Source of the DNA: Streptomyces lincolnensis
GTDB taxonomy: Bacteria; Actinomycetota; Actinomycetes; Streptomycetales; Streptomycetaceae
NCBI RefSeq assembly: GCF_021173675.1
Contig: NZ_JAIHON010000007.1
Location: 496,001-560,000 of the forward strand
DNA length: 64,000 bases
Direction: 5' to 3'
Shown here one piece after another: positions 25,967 through 34,630 of this stretch. Each line of letters opens with the position of its first letter. Within the stretch, counting starts at the first letter, position 1. The translations under genes and the position numbers were made by a program. The notes under the pieces were generated by a model. That model was not told where the DNA came from, ran no database searches, and saw only the letters and a list, made by a program, of their open reading frames with translations.

Positions 25967-27073
25967 ATGTCGAACCACAGTCACGTGGACCGGGTGCTCG
26001 ACTGCCCGATGGACGAGACTCCGGGAGCCCGGGACCTGCTCGAAGCGGCGATGCAGTGGCACTTCAGCCCGGAGACCGGATCCCCGTTCTGGCTCGAGCG
26101 GGCCAAGAAGCTCGACTTCGACCCGCGCGCGGACGTGCACACCTTCGACGACCTGAAGCTGTTTCCCAATGTCGTCAACGAACTGCGCGAGGTCCGCGCG
26201 GAGGAGCTGATCCCCCGCGGCTACGGCTCCTTCGACGACCTCTACGGCGTCTACGAGAGCGGCGGTACCACGGGGGCGCCCAAGCGCGTCGTGTGCATGA
26301 ACGACTGGATGGAGCGCTGGCTGACGTTCAGTCAGCGCAAGCTGGACGAACGGGACTGTCCGCGGAACGTCAACTGGCTCGCCCTGATGCCGGACGGCCC
26401 GCACATCTTCGGAGCCGCGCTGCGCGAGGGCGCACGCCGCAACGGCGGCATCCTCTTCACCATCGACATGGACCCCCGGTGGGTGAAGAAGTGCATCGGC
26501 GAGGGACGCGCGGAGGACGCCGGACGCTATGCCGAGCACCTCGTCAACCAGGCCCGCCACCTGCTGGAGACGCAGGACGTCGGGGTGATGATCACGACTC
26601 CGCCGCTGCTGGAGCGCCTGGCCCAGGACGAGCGGCTGGTCGAACTGATCAACAGGAAGGTCTCGCTCATCCAGTGGGGCGGGGCGCACATGGACGCCGA
26701 CACCCGGCACCTGTTCCGCACCGAGGTCTTCCCCGGTATCCAACTGCAGGGCGCCTACGGCAGCACGATGATCCTGGGCGGTTCCCTGGAGCGCGTCGAC
26801 ACCACCGGTGAGGACGCCTGCGTCTTCGATCCCCTCTCGCCCTACATCTCCTTCTCGGTCATCGATCCCGCGACCGGGGAGAACGTCCCGTACGGCGAGC
26901 GCGGCCAGGTCGTGATGAACCACATCAGCAAGGGGATGCTGCTGCCGAACAACCTCGAACGCGACACCGCCGTGCGGATGCGCCCGCCGGAGGGGCAGTT
27001 GGGGGACTCCGTCGCCCAGGTGGCCCCGGTCGCCAGCTTCGACGACGAGGTCGTCATCGAAGGGGTCTACTGA
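25967..27073 (+). CDS. EhpF-like adenylate-forming enzyme
   Basis: 368 residues from ATG 25967 (GAAAGGA upstream). It has the ANL-superfamily phosphate loop YESGGTTGAPKRVV (about residues 96-109) and an A5-like LQGAYGST motif, but stops after the N-terminal domain: the mobile C-terminal lid of about 110 residues is absent, as in EhpF of phenazine (griseoluteate) biosynthesis and relatives of phenylacetate-CoA ligase. Predicted to adenylate an aryl or polyenoic carboxylate for transfer or reduction. The stop overlaps the start of the LuxC-like reductase gene (TGATG), the same partnership as EhpF/EhpG. First gene of the plus-strand operon. Confidence 0.82.
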   Translation: MSNHSHVDRVLDCPMDETPGARDLLEAAMQWHFSPETGSPFWLERAKKLDFDPRADVHTFDDLKLFPNVVNELREVRAEELIPRGYGSFDDLYGVYESGGTTGAPKRVVCMNDWMERWLTFSQRKLDERDCPRNVNWLALMPDGPHIFGAALREGARRNGGILFTIDMDPRWVKKCIGEGRAEDAGRYAEHLVNQARHLLETQDVGVMITTPPLLERLAQDERLVELINRKVSLIQWGGAHMDADTRHLFRTEVFPGIQLQGAYGSTMILGGSLERVDTTGEDACVFDPLSPYISFSVIDPATGENVPYGERGQVVMNHISKGMLLPNNLERDTAVRMRPPEGQLGDSVAQVAPVASFDDEVVIEGVY

Positions 27074-28470
27074 TGGAAGGGATGGAGGGGGCGCAGGAGA
27101 TACAGGGACTGGTGCAACTCGACGCCCTCGGGCCGCGCGGCGCCTTCCGCGCCCGCAACCGCCTGACCGTGCCCGACGTCGGAGGCACACCCGTCGCGGA
27201 ACTCAGTCTGGTGCCGTCCCTGTACGTCCAGCGCAGCATGGCCGCGCTGCACAGGGCCGGCACCCTGCCCGCCGACGAGCGGGCCGCCGCCCTGGACCGG
27301 GCCGGAAGGATCTTCGCGACCGAGACCGTCGGGGGACTGACCCCGCAGGAGTACCGGGCCCTCGTCAGCCGCTGTTCCGGACTGCCCGTCGCGGTGGTCA
27401 CCGCGGCGGCCGAGATCGTGGCGGACGCCGCCGCCCAGGCCCGGGACACCACGTCCCAGGCACGCCCGCGAGGCGCCGTCGACCACTGGAACGACCCGTC
27501 GACGCGCCAGGGCCGGGCGGTGTGGACCCGGCGCGGCGACGTCTTCGCCGTGCACGCCGCCGGCAACCACCCCGGCGTGCACGCCCTGTGGCTGGAGGCC
27601 CTGGTCCTGGGCTACCGCGTGGCCGTACGCCCGTCCCGACGCGAGCCGTTCACCCCGCACCGCCTGATCAGCGCCCTGCGCGAGGCGGGCTTCCCCGACG
27701 ACCACGTCGTCCTGCTGCCCACCGACCACGCGGTGGCCGACGGCGTCATCAAGGGCGCGGACCTGGCGATGGTCTACGGCGGCGACGAGGTCATGAAGAA
27801 GTACGGCGGTCACCCGACCGTGCTCCCGCAGGGGCCGGGCCGGTCGAAGATCCTGATCACCGGCGACGACTGGCGCTCGCATCTGGACGTCATCGTCGAC
27901 TCGATCGGCGACGAGGGCGGGACGGCGTGCGTCAACGCCACCGCGGTCTTCGTCGAGGGCGACCCCGCCCCGGTGGCGGAGGCCATCGCCGACCGGCTGG
28001 CGGCCATCCCCAGCCTGCCGCCGCAGGACCCGAAGGCCGTCCTGCCCGTACAGCCCGTGAAGGAGGCGCGCGCCGTCGAGCGGTATCTGCTGCGCAGCGC
28101 CGAGGGCACCACCGCCCGGCTCGGCGGGGACGGCATCGTGGACGAACTCGGCGACGGCAGCGCCGTACTGCGGCCCGCCGTGTTCCAACTGCCCCGCGGT
28201 GACGCCCGGCAGGCCGGCATCGAACTGGGCTTCCCCTGCGTCTGGGTGGCCCCCTGGTCGAGGGCCGACGGGATCGAGCCGCTGAAGAACAGCCTCGTCC
28301 TCACCGCGATCACCGAGGACGAACAGCTGATCGGGCACCTGGTCGACGAACCCACCATCAGCAACGTCCACGTGGGCGACCACCCGACGTACTGGATGCG
28401 TCCGGGAACCCCGCACGACGGCTATCTCGCGGAGTTCCTCATGCGGACCAAGACCGTGATCCGCGACTGA
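27073..28470 (+). CDS. LuxC/EhpG-like acyl reductase
   Basis: 465 residues. An aldehyde dehydrogenase-superfamily protein of the acyl-CoA reductase (LuxC) group: nucleotide-binding region FAVHAAGNHPGVHALWLEALVLGYRVAVRPSRREP and the likely catalytic Cys286 in DEGGTACVNAT. It would reduce an activated acyl group (acyl-AMP, -CoA or -ACP) to an aldehyde with NAD(P)H. Translationally coupled to the adenylating enzyme. In the cluster it could reduce the aryl-polyene acid, or p-aminobenzoate itself, to an aldehyde. Confidence 0.82.
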   Translation: MEGMEGAQEIQGLVQLDALGPRGAFRARNRLTVPDVGGTPVAELSLVPSLYVQRSMAALHRAGTLPADERAAALDRAGRIFATETVGGLTPQEYRALVSRCSGLPVAVVTAAAEIVADAAAQARDTTSQARPRGAVDHWNDPSTRQGRAVWTRRGDVFAVHAAGNHPGVHALWLEALVLGYRVAVRPSRREPFTPHRLISALREAGFPDDHVVLLPTDHAVADGVIKGADLAMVYGGDEVMKKYGGHPTVLPQGPGRSKILITGDDWRSHLDVIVDSIGDEGGTACVNATAVFVEGDPAPVAEAIADRLAAIPSLPPQDPKAVLPVQPVKEARAVERYLLRSAEGTTARLGGDGIVDELGDGSAVLRPAVFQLPRGDARQAGIELGFPCVWVAPWSRADGIEPLKNSLVLTAITEDEQLIGHLVDEPTISNVHVGDHPTYWMRPGTPHDGYLAEFLMRTKTVIRD

Positions 28471-28525
28471 AGCGCTCGGTCCATCGGCCGAACGCACCAC
28501 GCCAGACACCGAATTGGGGGCGGTC

Positions 28526-28990
28526 ATGGCACTCAACCACGACTTCGTCGGGCGCACCCACAAGCCCACGGAAATCTACGAGGTGAGCCGCGAGAAGATC
28601 CGCGACTACGCCCTGGCGACGGGCGACACCCACCCGGCCTACCTGGATCCCGAGGCGGCCAAGGAACTCGGCCATCCGGACGTGATCGCACCGCCGTCCT
28701 TCGCCGTCATGCTCTTCTTCCGCTTCGGCGGCTGGCCGCTGTACGACCCGGAGTTCGGCAAGAAGAAGGAACCCGTCTGCGTGCACCGCGCACAGCGCAC
28801 CACCCACCGGCGCCCCATCCAGCCGGGCGACCGGCTCGTGCAGACCACCACGGTCGACGACATGCGGGTGCTGGGCGAACACGAGCAGTGGACCATGACC
28901 CACACGATCGACACGGTCGACGGCGAGCACGTGTGCACCGTCGTCAACACGATCCTTTCGCGCGGCACCGCCGCGCCCGGGGAGGGATGA
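28526..28990 (+). CDS. MaoC-like dehydratase, HadA-type (N) subunit
   Basis: 154 residues from ATG 28526 (GGGGG upstream). Hot-dog fold of the FAS1/HadA-like dehydratase N type: IRDYALATGDTHPAYLDPEAAKELGHPDVIAPPSF, then HRAQRTTHRRPIQPGDRL. In the active-site region the hydratase pattern D-x4-H is replaced by D-x4-Y (DTHPAY), so this subunit probably lacks catalytic residues and acts as the substrate-binding partner of the next gene product. Its end overlaps the next start (ATGA). Confidence 0.85.
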   Translation: MALNHDFVGRTHKPTEIYEVSREKIRDYALATGDTHPAYLDPEAAKELGHPDVIAPPSFAVMLFFRFGGWPLYDPEFGKKKEPVCVHRAQRTTHRRPIQPGDRLVQTTTVDDMRVLGEHEQWTMTHTIDTVDGEHVCTVVNTILSRGTAAPGEG

Positions 28991-29427
28991 CGACGATGGC
29001 CGCGCGAGTGCGCTACGACGAGGTCGGCGTCGGCACCGAGATACCGAGCCGCGAGTTCACGGTCAAACGGGTGGATCTGCTGCGCTTCTGCGGCGCCTGC
29101 TCGGACTACACGATGACGCACTGGAACGAGCGCGTCGCCAAGGCCGTCGGCCTGCCCGACGTCATCGCCCACGGCACCTTCACCATCGCCGAGGCGGTGC
29201 GTGTCGTCACCGACTGGGCCGGCGACCCCGGGGCGCTGGTGGAGTACTCGGTACGCCGCTTCTCCCACCCCGTCGTCGTCCCCGACGACGACGAGGGAGC
29301 GCGCCTCGACGTCAGCGGCCGGATCGAGAAGAAGCTGGACGACAACCAGGTCGTGGTCCGCCTGTCCGCCTCGTCCGGCGGGCGCGAGGTGATGTCGGGA
29401 GCACGGGCGGTCGTCCGGCTGGCCTGA
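28987..29427 (+). CDS. MaoC-like dehydratase, HadB-type catalytic subunit
   Basis: 146 residues. The hydratase motif is intact: CSDYTMTHWNERVAKAVGLPDVIAHGTFT, with the catalytic Asp and His spaced D-x4-H. With the upstream subunit it would dehydrate 3-hydroxyacyl-ACP to trans-2-enoyl-ACP, as HadA/HadB do in mycolate synthesis and as heterodimeric dehydratases do in highly reducing type II PKSs such as that for ishigamide. Confidence 0.87.
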   Translation: MTTMAARVRYDEVGVGTEIPSREFTVKRVDLLRFCGACSDYTMTHWNERVAKAVGLPDVIAHGTFTIAEAVRVVTDWAGDPGALVEYSVRRFSHPVVVPDDDEGARLDVSGRIEKKLDDNQVVVRLSASSGGREVMSGARAVVRLA

Positions 29428-29493
29428 CGCCGGACCCACGGACCAAGAGTCAGTCACGAAGAACCAGTCACCAAGAGGAAGAAGGAAGCGGCC

Positions 29494-29757
29494 ATGACGA
29501 GTCCGAGCATCGACACCGACCTCGAGAGCAAGGTCAAGGACATCGTGACCGACATCCTCGAGATAGAACCCGAGGACATGACCCTCACGAGCCGTTTCAA
29601 GGAGGACCACGACGCGGACTCGCTGCTCGCGATAGAGATCCTCGCGTCGCTGGAGAAGACCTTCAAGATCACCATCGCTCAGGAGCAACTCGTGCACATG
29701 GTGAACCTGCAAGGCGTGTGCGAGGTGGTGGCGGAAGCCGCCGCCCGGCGGCAGTAG
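29494..29757 (+). CDS. acyl carrier protein
   Basis: 87 residues, acidic, four-helix ACP. The phosphopantetheine Ser43 lies in DHDADSLLAIEIL, a variant of the usual DSL motif. Placed directly before the ketosynthase gene, so it is the chain carrier of this PKS. No dedicated phosphopantetheinyl transferase or malonyl-CoA:ACP transacylase is in the window; those of fatty acid synthesis are presumably borrowed. AGAGGAAGAAGGAAG precedes the ATG. Confidence 0.93.
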   Translation: MTSPSIDTDLESKVKDIVTDILEIEPEDMTLTSRFKEDHDADSLLAIEILASLEKTFKITIAQEQLVHMVNLQGVCEVVAEAAARRQ

Positions 29758-29763
29758 GCCGCG

Positions 29764-31029
29764 ATGACGCTGTCTGACATGTCATCACCGCGACGCGTCG
29801 TCATCACCGGCCTCGGCGCGGTGACCAGCATCGGAACCGGTGTCGCGGAGTTCCTCGGGGGACTGCGCGCGGGCCGCAGCGGCGCCAAGCCGGTCACGTC
29901 CTTCGACGTCACCGGCTTCGAACACGCCCAGGGCTGCGAGATCGACGACTTCGACGCCGCCGCGTACGTGCACAACCTCCCGCTGCGCGAGTACGGCCGG
30001 GCCAGCCACTTCGCCGCCGCCGCCGCGCGGATGGCGGTCGAGGACGCCGGGCTTCCGGCCGAGGACCTGAGGCAGGCCCGCTCCCTGGTCACGGTCGGCA
30101 CCACGGACGGCGAGTCGCGCGACCTCGACCGGCTCGTCCAGCAGGAAGTGGCCCATGGCCCCGAACGGATGGACCCGGTGGTGGCCCGGCGGGTCCCGGC
30201 CGGCCGGCTGTCCGTGGCCGCCGCCCGCGAACTCGGGCTGGTCAACGTCGAGGCGGTGACCCTGCCGACCGCGTGCGCGGCGGGCAACTACGCCATCGGC
30301 TACGGGTACGACGCGGTCCGTACCGGCGAGGTGGAGTTCGCGCTGTGCGGGGGCGCGGACGCCGTGTGCCTGAAGACCTTCGCCGGGTTCTACCGGCTGG
30401 GCACCATCGCACCCGAGCGGTGCCAGCCGTTCGACCGCCACCGCAAGGGCATCCTCACCGGCGAAGGGGCCGGGATACTCCTGCTGGAGAGCCTGGAGTC
30501 CGCCCTGGCGCGGGGCGCGACCATCCACGCGGAAGTGCTCGGCTACGGCCTCAACTGCGACGCCGACCACCCCGTGGCGCCGAACGAGGACAGCTTTGCC
30601 CGGTGCGTGCGGCTGGCCCACGACAACGCCGGCATCGCCGCGGACGACGTCGACCTCATCTCCGCGCACGGCACCGGCACCAAGGCCAACGACGTCAGCG
30701 AGGCACGGGCCATCCGGCAGGTCTTCGGCGACAAGACCCCGCGCACCGTCTCGATCAAGTCGATGATCGGCCACACGATGGGTGCGGCGAGCGCCATCGC
30801 CGCGATCGCCTGCACACTCGCCATCCGGGAGGGATTCATCCCGCCGACGATCAATCACGTCGAGACCGATCCCGAGTGCGACATCGACTGCGTACCGAAC
30901 GAGGCCGTCGAGGCCGATCTGCGGGTCGTACAGAACAACGCGCTGGCCTTCGGAGGCAACAACGCCGTGCTGATGCTGGGCCGGTACGACACGGGCGGCC
31001 CGACGGGACCCGCGGGAGGACAGCGATGA
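29764..31029 (+). CDS. type II PKS ketosynthase (KS-alpha)
   Basis: 421 residues. Complete FabF/KS-alpha: catalytic Cys171 in LPTACAAGNYA, His302 in SAHGTGTKAND and His337 in GHTMGAA. It catalyses decarboxylative Claisen condensation with malonyl-ACP. A second ATG at 29779 could be the true start. Its end overlaps the next gene by four bases, the usual KS/CLF coupling. Sequence features such as the plain acidic ACP and accompanying KR and DH place it in the highly reducing rather than aromatic branch. Confidence 0.93.
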   Translation: MTLSDMSSPRRVVITGLGAVTSIGTGVAEFLGGLRAGRSGAKPVTSFDVTGFEHAQGCEIDDFDAAAYVHNLPLREYGRASHFAAAAARMAVEDAGLPAEDLRQARSLVTVGTTDGESRDLDRLVQQEVAHGPERMDPVVARRVPAGRLSVAAARELGLVNVEAVTLPTACAAGNYAIGYGYDAVRTGEVEFALCGGADAVCLKTFAGFYRLGTIAPERCQPFDRHRKGILTGEGAGILLLESLESALARGATIHAEVLGYGLNCDADHPVAPNEDSFARCVRLAHDNAGIAADDVDLISAHGTGTKANDVSEARAIRQVFGDKTPRTVSIKSMIGHTMGAASAIAAIACTLAIREGFIPPTINHVETDPECDIDCVPNEAVEADLRVVQNNALAFGGNNAVLMLGRYDTGGPTGPAGGQR

Positions 31030-32177
31030 CCGGGATGACGCGGACGAGCGGAGACCGCACATCGGGGGCGGCCCCGGTCACGGGCCCCTTCATCTCCACC
31101 TGGTCGGCGGTCTCCGCCTTCGGAGTCGGCCGGGAGAGCTTCAGCGCGGGCCTACGGGACCGGAAGCCGGTCGTCACCGCGCTGGACCCCGATCAGTGGT
31201 CGGCTCCGGCAACGGAGGCCTGCCTCGTGCCGGGCGGCGATCCCCGCGAACTGCTGGGCCGCAAAGGCACCCGCTCCATGGACCGGGCGACCGGACTGGC
31301 CGTCGCCGCGGTCGGCCAACTCCTCGACGACGGTACGGGCACCCGCATCCCCGGAGTCGACGAGAGCACCGCACTGGTGCTCGGCACCTCCAACGGCAGC
31401 GTGCGCAGCATCATGAGCTTCACCCGCGACGCGCTGACCGAGGACAAGCCCTACCACGTCGACCCGGCACGCTTCCCCAACACCGTGATGAACTGCGCCG
31501 CCGGACAGTCGGCGATCCGGCACGGGCTGCGCGGCCCCAACGTGACGATCGCCGGCGGCCGGGCGTCCGCGCTGCTCGCCCTCAACCACGCCCAGCGGCT
31601 GCAGCGTTCCGGCCACGCCCGCAGCGTGGTCTGCGGCGCGGTGGAGGAGTTCTCCGCCGAGCGGGCCTGGCTGGACTGGCACGCACACACCGAACAGGGA
31701 CGGGCGCCGCTGACCGGCGAGGGCAGCGCGGTGCTGCTGCTGGAGGCCGACGCTCCTCGGGGCGGCGCCGCGCTCGCCGAACTGGCTGCCGTCGAAATCG
31801 GCCTGCCGCACACCGAGTCGGAGGTCACCCCCGTACTCGCCGACTGCGTACGCCGGGCCCTCGCGCGGGCGGGACTCGACGCCGACCGTGTCTGGGCGGT
31901 GGCACCCGCGGACCTGCCGGGCACCCTCGGCACCGCCGAACGCCATGCCCTGGACGAGGCGCTGGGCGGCCGCACTCCACGCGGCCCGCTGTGCACCGAA
32001 CTGCTCGGCGACACCGGCGCCGTCTCCGCCGCGTTCCAGATCACGGCCCTGCTCAGCGCCGCGGAGAGCGACCCGGAGTCGGCGGGGCGGGCGGGAGTCG
32101 TGACGACCGTGGACCGCGAAGGCGTGGTGGGCTGCGCGCTGCTGCGCTTCCCCGGGCCGGAGCAGGGACGACGCTGA
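31026..32177 (+). CDS. chain-length factor (KS-beta)
   Basis: 383 residues from the ATG in the ATGA overlap. Ketosynthase-like fold, but the nucleophile region reads VTIAGGRASALLAL, with Arg where KS-alpha has Cys, and the HGTGT His motif is replaced (WAVAPADLPGT), so it is catalytically dead and serves as heterodimer partner that sets the chain length. The frame is open further upstream within the KS gene, an artefact. Confidence 0.9.
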   Translation: MTGMTRTSGDRTSGAAPVTGPFISTWSAVSAFGVGRESFSAGLRDRKPVVTALDPDQWSAPATEACLVPGGDPRELLGRKGTRSMDRATGLAVAAVGQLLDDGTGTRIPGVDESTALVLGTSNGSVRSIMSFTRDALTEDKPYHVDPARFPNTVMNCAAGQSAIRHGLRGPNVTIAGGRASALLALNHAQRLQRSGHARSVVCGAVEEFSAERAWLDWHAHTEQGRAPLTGEGSAVLLLEADAPRGGAALAELAAVEIGLPHTESEVTPVLADCVRRALARAGLDADRVWAVAPADLPGTLGTAERHALDEALGGRTPRGPLCTELLGDTGAVSAAFQITALLSAAESDPESAGRAGVVTTVDREGVVGCALLRFPGPEQGRR

Positions 32178-32218
32178 CGCGTCGATCGCAGCTGAATCAG
32201 TACGGAAAGGGGTACGCA

Positions 32219-32965
32219 ATGGACAGCGGCCGAAGGCCTGTGGCCCTCGTGACCGGGGGCTCCAGGGGCATCGGGCGAGCCGTCGTACGAAAGCTCGCCG
32301 AGGACGGCCACGACGTGAGCTTCTGCTACCGGTCGCGCTCCGAGGAGGCGCGGGAGGTCGAGCGGGAGGCCAAGGAACTCGGGGCCCAGGTGCTGACCCG
32401 GGAGGCCGATGTGACGGACGCGGATGCCGTGCGCGGGCTCGTCCAGGCCACGGAGGAGCAACTCGGGCCCATCGACGTGGTGGTGACCTCGGCCGGCATC
32501 ACCCGGGACAAGCCGCTGGTGACCATGACCGACGAGGACTGGCACAGCGTCCTGCGGGTCAACCTCGACGGTATGTACAACGTGTGCCACGCCGTCATCC
32601 TGCCGATGATGAAGCGCAAGCGCGGAGTCGTCCTCAACCTCTCGTCCGTGTCGGGGGTCTACGGCAATGCCCGGCAGACCAACTACTCCGCCTCCAAGGC
32701 CGGGATCATCGGCTTCACCCGCGCGCTCGCCAAGGAAGCGGGCGCCTATGGTGTCCGCGCGAACGTGATCGCCCCCGGCTTCATCGAGACCGACATGACC
32801 GCCGGGCTCGGGGAGCGCCGGCAGCGGGACGCGGTCGACCGCATTCCGCTGGGCCGGTTCGGCGGCGCCGAGGAGGTGGCGGATCTCGTCGCCTTCCTCG
32901 CCTCGCCGCGGGCCTCCTACATCACCGGCGCCGTCGTCCAGGTCGACGGCGGCATCACCATCTGA
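32219..32965 (+). CDS. 3-ketoacyl-ACP reductase (FabG-like KR)
   Basis: 248 residues from ATG 32219 (GAAAGGGG upstream). SDR with TGGSRGIGRA near residue 12, catalytic Ser in NLSSVSGVYG and Y-x-x-x-K in TNYSASKAGIIGFTRALAKEAG, ending QVDGGITI. Reduces the 3-ketoacyl-ACP made by KS/CLF; with the HadAB-like pair and no enoylreductase it should leave a conjugated polyene. Confidence 0.93.
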   Translation: MDSGRRPVALVTGGSRGIGRAVVRKLAEDGHDVSFCYRSRSEEAREVEREAKELGAQVLTREADVTDADAVRGLVQATEEQLGPIDVVVTSAGITRDKPLVTMTDEDWHSVLRVNLDGMYNVCHAVILPMMKRKRGVVLNLSSVSGVYGNARQTNYSASKAGIIGFTRALAKEAGAYGVRANVIAPGFIETDMTAGLGERRQRDAVDRIPLGRFGGAEEVADLVAFLASPRASYITGAVVQVDGGITI

Positions 32966-32986
32966 GCAGCCCGAGGAGAGCACACC

Positions 32987-33691
32987 ATGGCGCGACCCCG
33001 CCGTCCCCGGATCTACTTCTCCTTCCGCAGCCCCTACTCCTGGCTCGCGCTGCACGATCTGTTCCACGAGCACCCGGACGTGGTCCGGGCGGCGGAGTGG
33101 CGGCCCTTCTGGGAACCGGACGAACACAGCGAGCAGGCGCTGAAGGAGGCGGACGGCCGGTTCATCTACGTGCCGATGTCCCGCGAGAAGCACCTCTACA
33201 TGCTGGGCGACGTACGGCGGCTCGCTGCGCGGCGCGGGCTGACGGTCACCTGGCCGGACGATCGTGACGCCTGGTGGGAGGTCTCCCATCTCGCCTACCT
33301 GGTGGCCGCGGACGAGGGCCGGGGGATGGAGTTCATCGACCGCGTCCAGCGTGCGCGCTGGCAGGAGGGCCTGGACATCTCGGACCGGGAGACGGTCGCG
33401 AAGCTGGCGGCCGAGGCCGGGGTCTCCGAGGCCGCCGCACACGCCCCGGACGACGAGCACATTCGCGCGCGGGGCGTGCGGGCGCTGCTGGACATCGACC
33501 AGGACGGCGTCTTCGGCGTGCCGTTCTTCCTGAACGGGCGCCAGAAGTTCTGGGGCGTCGACCGGCTCGCCGACTTCGTCGCCTCTCTCGACGCCGGCGA
33601 TGCCCCTTCGGGGCGCGCGGTGTCACCCGACCCGGCGGCCGTCACGGCTGCCCGGTCCAGCGACTACGGACACGCGGGCGGCTGCGGCTGA
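32987..33691 (+). CDS. DsbA/kappa-GST-fold protein (2-hydroxychromene-2-carboxylate isomerase-like)
   Basis: 234 residues. Thioredoxin-fold DsbA domain: IYFSFRSPYSWLALHDL at the start with Ser in place of the redox Cys-x-x-Cys, and GVFGVPFFLNGRQKFWGVDRL with the cis-Pro at the end. This matches HCCA isomerase and kappa GSTs, which use glutathione or related thiols rather than disulfide exchange. In this cluster it could isomerise a double bond of the polyene or handle a thiol adduct; that is inference. The end overlaps pabC by one base (TGATG). Confidence 0.82.
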   Translation: MARPRRPRIYFSFRSPYSWLALHDLFHEHPDVVRAAEWRPFWEPDEHSEQALKEADGRFIYVPMSREKHLYMLGDVRRLAARRGLTVTWPDDRDAWWEVSHLAYLVAADEGRGMEFIDRVQRARWQEGLDISDRETVAKLAAEAGVSEAAAHAPDDEHIRARGVRALLDIDQDGVFGVPFFLNGRQKFWGVDRLADFVASLDAGDAPSGRAVSPDPAAVTAARSSDYGHAGGCG

Positions 33692-34563
33692 TGGCCGGCG
33701 CCCGGGCCGGGGCACGACTGCGCTGGGTGGGCCCCGAACGCGGCTTCGGACCGGGGGAGGAGCCCACGGAGAAGTCCACGGAGCAGTCCACGTGGCGATC
33801 CACAGAGGAGCCCACCACGCTGCTGGCCATGGACTCGTGGCTGGTGGACGACGGCAGGGTCAAGGCCCTGGAGGCCCACGTCGAGCGCTTCGCCTCCGCC
33901 TGCGCCGCGCTCCGCGCGATTCCGGCGCGGCGGACCACCGCGTTCCTCGGCGCGGCTGTCGAGCGTCTCCCGCGGCAGGGGCGCTGGTTCCCCCGGGTGG
34001 AACTCGTCCTGGCCGACGGAGCGTTGTGCTTTCAGCTGTGGATCAGGCCCGCCCCGCCGCGCGGTGAGCGCGTGCGTCTGTGGACGCCGCCGCACCCGGA
34101 CCGGCGGATCAGGCCCTCGGTCAAGGGAGCCGACCTCGCTCACCTCACCCTGCTGCGGCAGCAGGCCCTCGACGCGGGCGCCGACGAAGCGCTGATCCTG
34201 GCGCCGGACGGCCGGATCCGGGAGGGCTCCACCACCAGCCTGCTGTGGTGGCGGGGAGACACCCTGTGCGCGGTCCCCGAGGGCCCGGACGTCCTGGCGA
34301 GCGTGACCCGCGCCCTGCTGCTCCGGGCCGCCTCCGACGCGGGAGTCGACGTGGCCCTGGAGCGGCCGACCCCGTACGAACTGGACGGTCTGGAGGTCTG
34401 GGCGGTCAACGCGCTGCACGGTATCCGTCCGGTGACGGCCTGGACCGGTCTGCCGGACGTCGTCGAAGCGGGTGCGTCCCGGCGGGTGGAGGAGTGGAGC
34501 CGCGTGCTGGACGAGGCCGCCGCACCGGTGGCCGCCGTCGCGGGCCGCGGTATGACGACCTGA
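33691..34563 (+). CDS. pabC: 4-amino-4-deoxychorismate lyase
   Basis: 290 residues, PLP fold type IV. Catalytic Lys145 in PSVKGADLAHL and PLP-phosphate/Glu region ADEALILAPDGRIREGSTTSLLWW. Converts aminodeoxychorismate to p-aminobenzoate plus pyruvate. The N terminus is odd: residues about 21-43 are a repetitive Glu/Thr/Ser/Pro stretch encoded by five 12-bp units, so the true folded domain may start near LLAMDSW. Last gene of the plus-strand operon. Confidence 0.88.
   Translation: MAGARAGARLRWVGPERGFGPGEEPTEKSTEQSTWRSTEEPTTLLAMDSWLVDDGRVKALEAHVERFASACAALRAIPARRTTAFLGAAVERLPRQGRWFPRVELVLADGALCFQLWIRPAPPRGERVRLWTPPHPDRRIRPSVKGADLAHLTLLRQQALDAGADEALILAPDGRIREGSTTSLLWWRGDTLCAVPEGPDVLASVTRALLLRAASDAGVDVALERPTPYELDGLEVWAVNALHGIRPVTAWTGLPDVVEAGASRRVEEWSRVLDEAAAPVAAVAGRGMTT
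33757..33816 (+). repeat. five 12-bp in-frame repeats in pabC
   Basis: Units GAGGAGCCCACG, GAGAAGTCCACG, GAGCAGTCCACG, TGGCGATCCACA and GAGGAGCCCACC lie end to end and encode (E/W)-(E/K/Q/R)-(P/S)-T tetrapeptides near the PabC N terminus. Confidence 0.85.
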
Positions 34564-34570
34564 CGGGACG

Positions 34571-34609
34571 GACTCGCTTCGGGCCGGCGTCGGGTGTGCG
34601 GAGCGAGTC
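34571..34609. terminator. hairpin between convergent operons
   Basis: GACTCGCTTC / GGAGCGAGTC arms (10 bp including one G-U pair) with a 19-base loop, just after the pabC stop and before the end of the minus-strand operon. Confidence 0.6.
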
Positions 34610-34630
34610 AGCCGGATGTGCGCAGCGGTG

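Noticed and set aside
25823..27190. A 983-codon minus-strand frame that would add about 450 residues to the carboxylase
   Set aside because: The added part is antisense to the adenylating-enzyme gene and low-complexity; the carboxylase family begins near residue 1 of the 527-residue form.
25967..28470. A phenazine biosynthesis cluster, suggested by EhpF-, EhpG- and PhzC-like genes
   Set aside because: The core phenazine genes (phzA/B, D, E, F, G) are missing, and the chorismate enzymes present lead to p-aminobenzoate.
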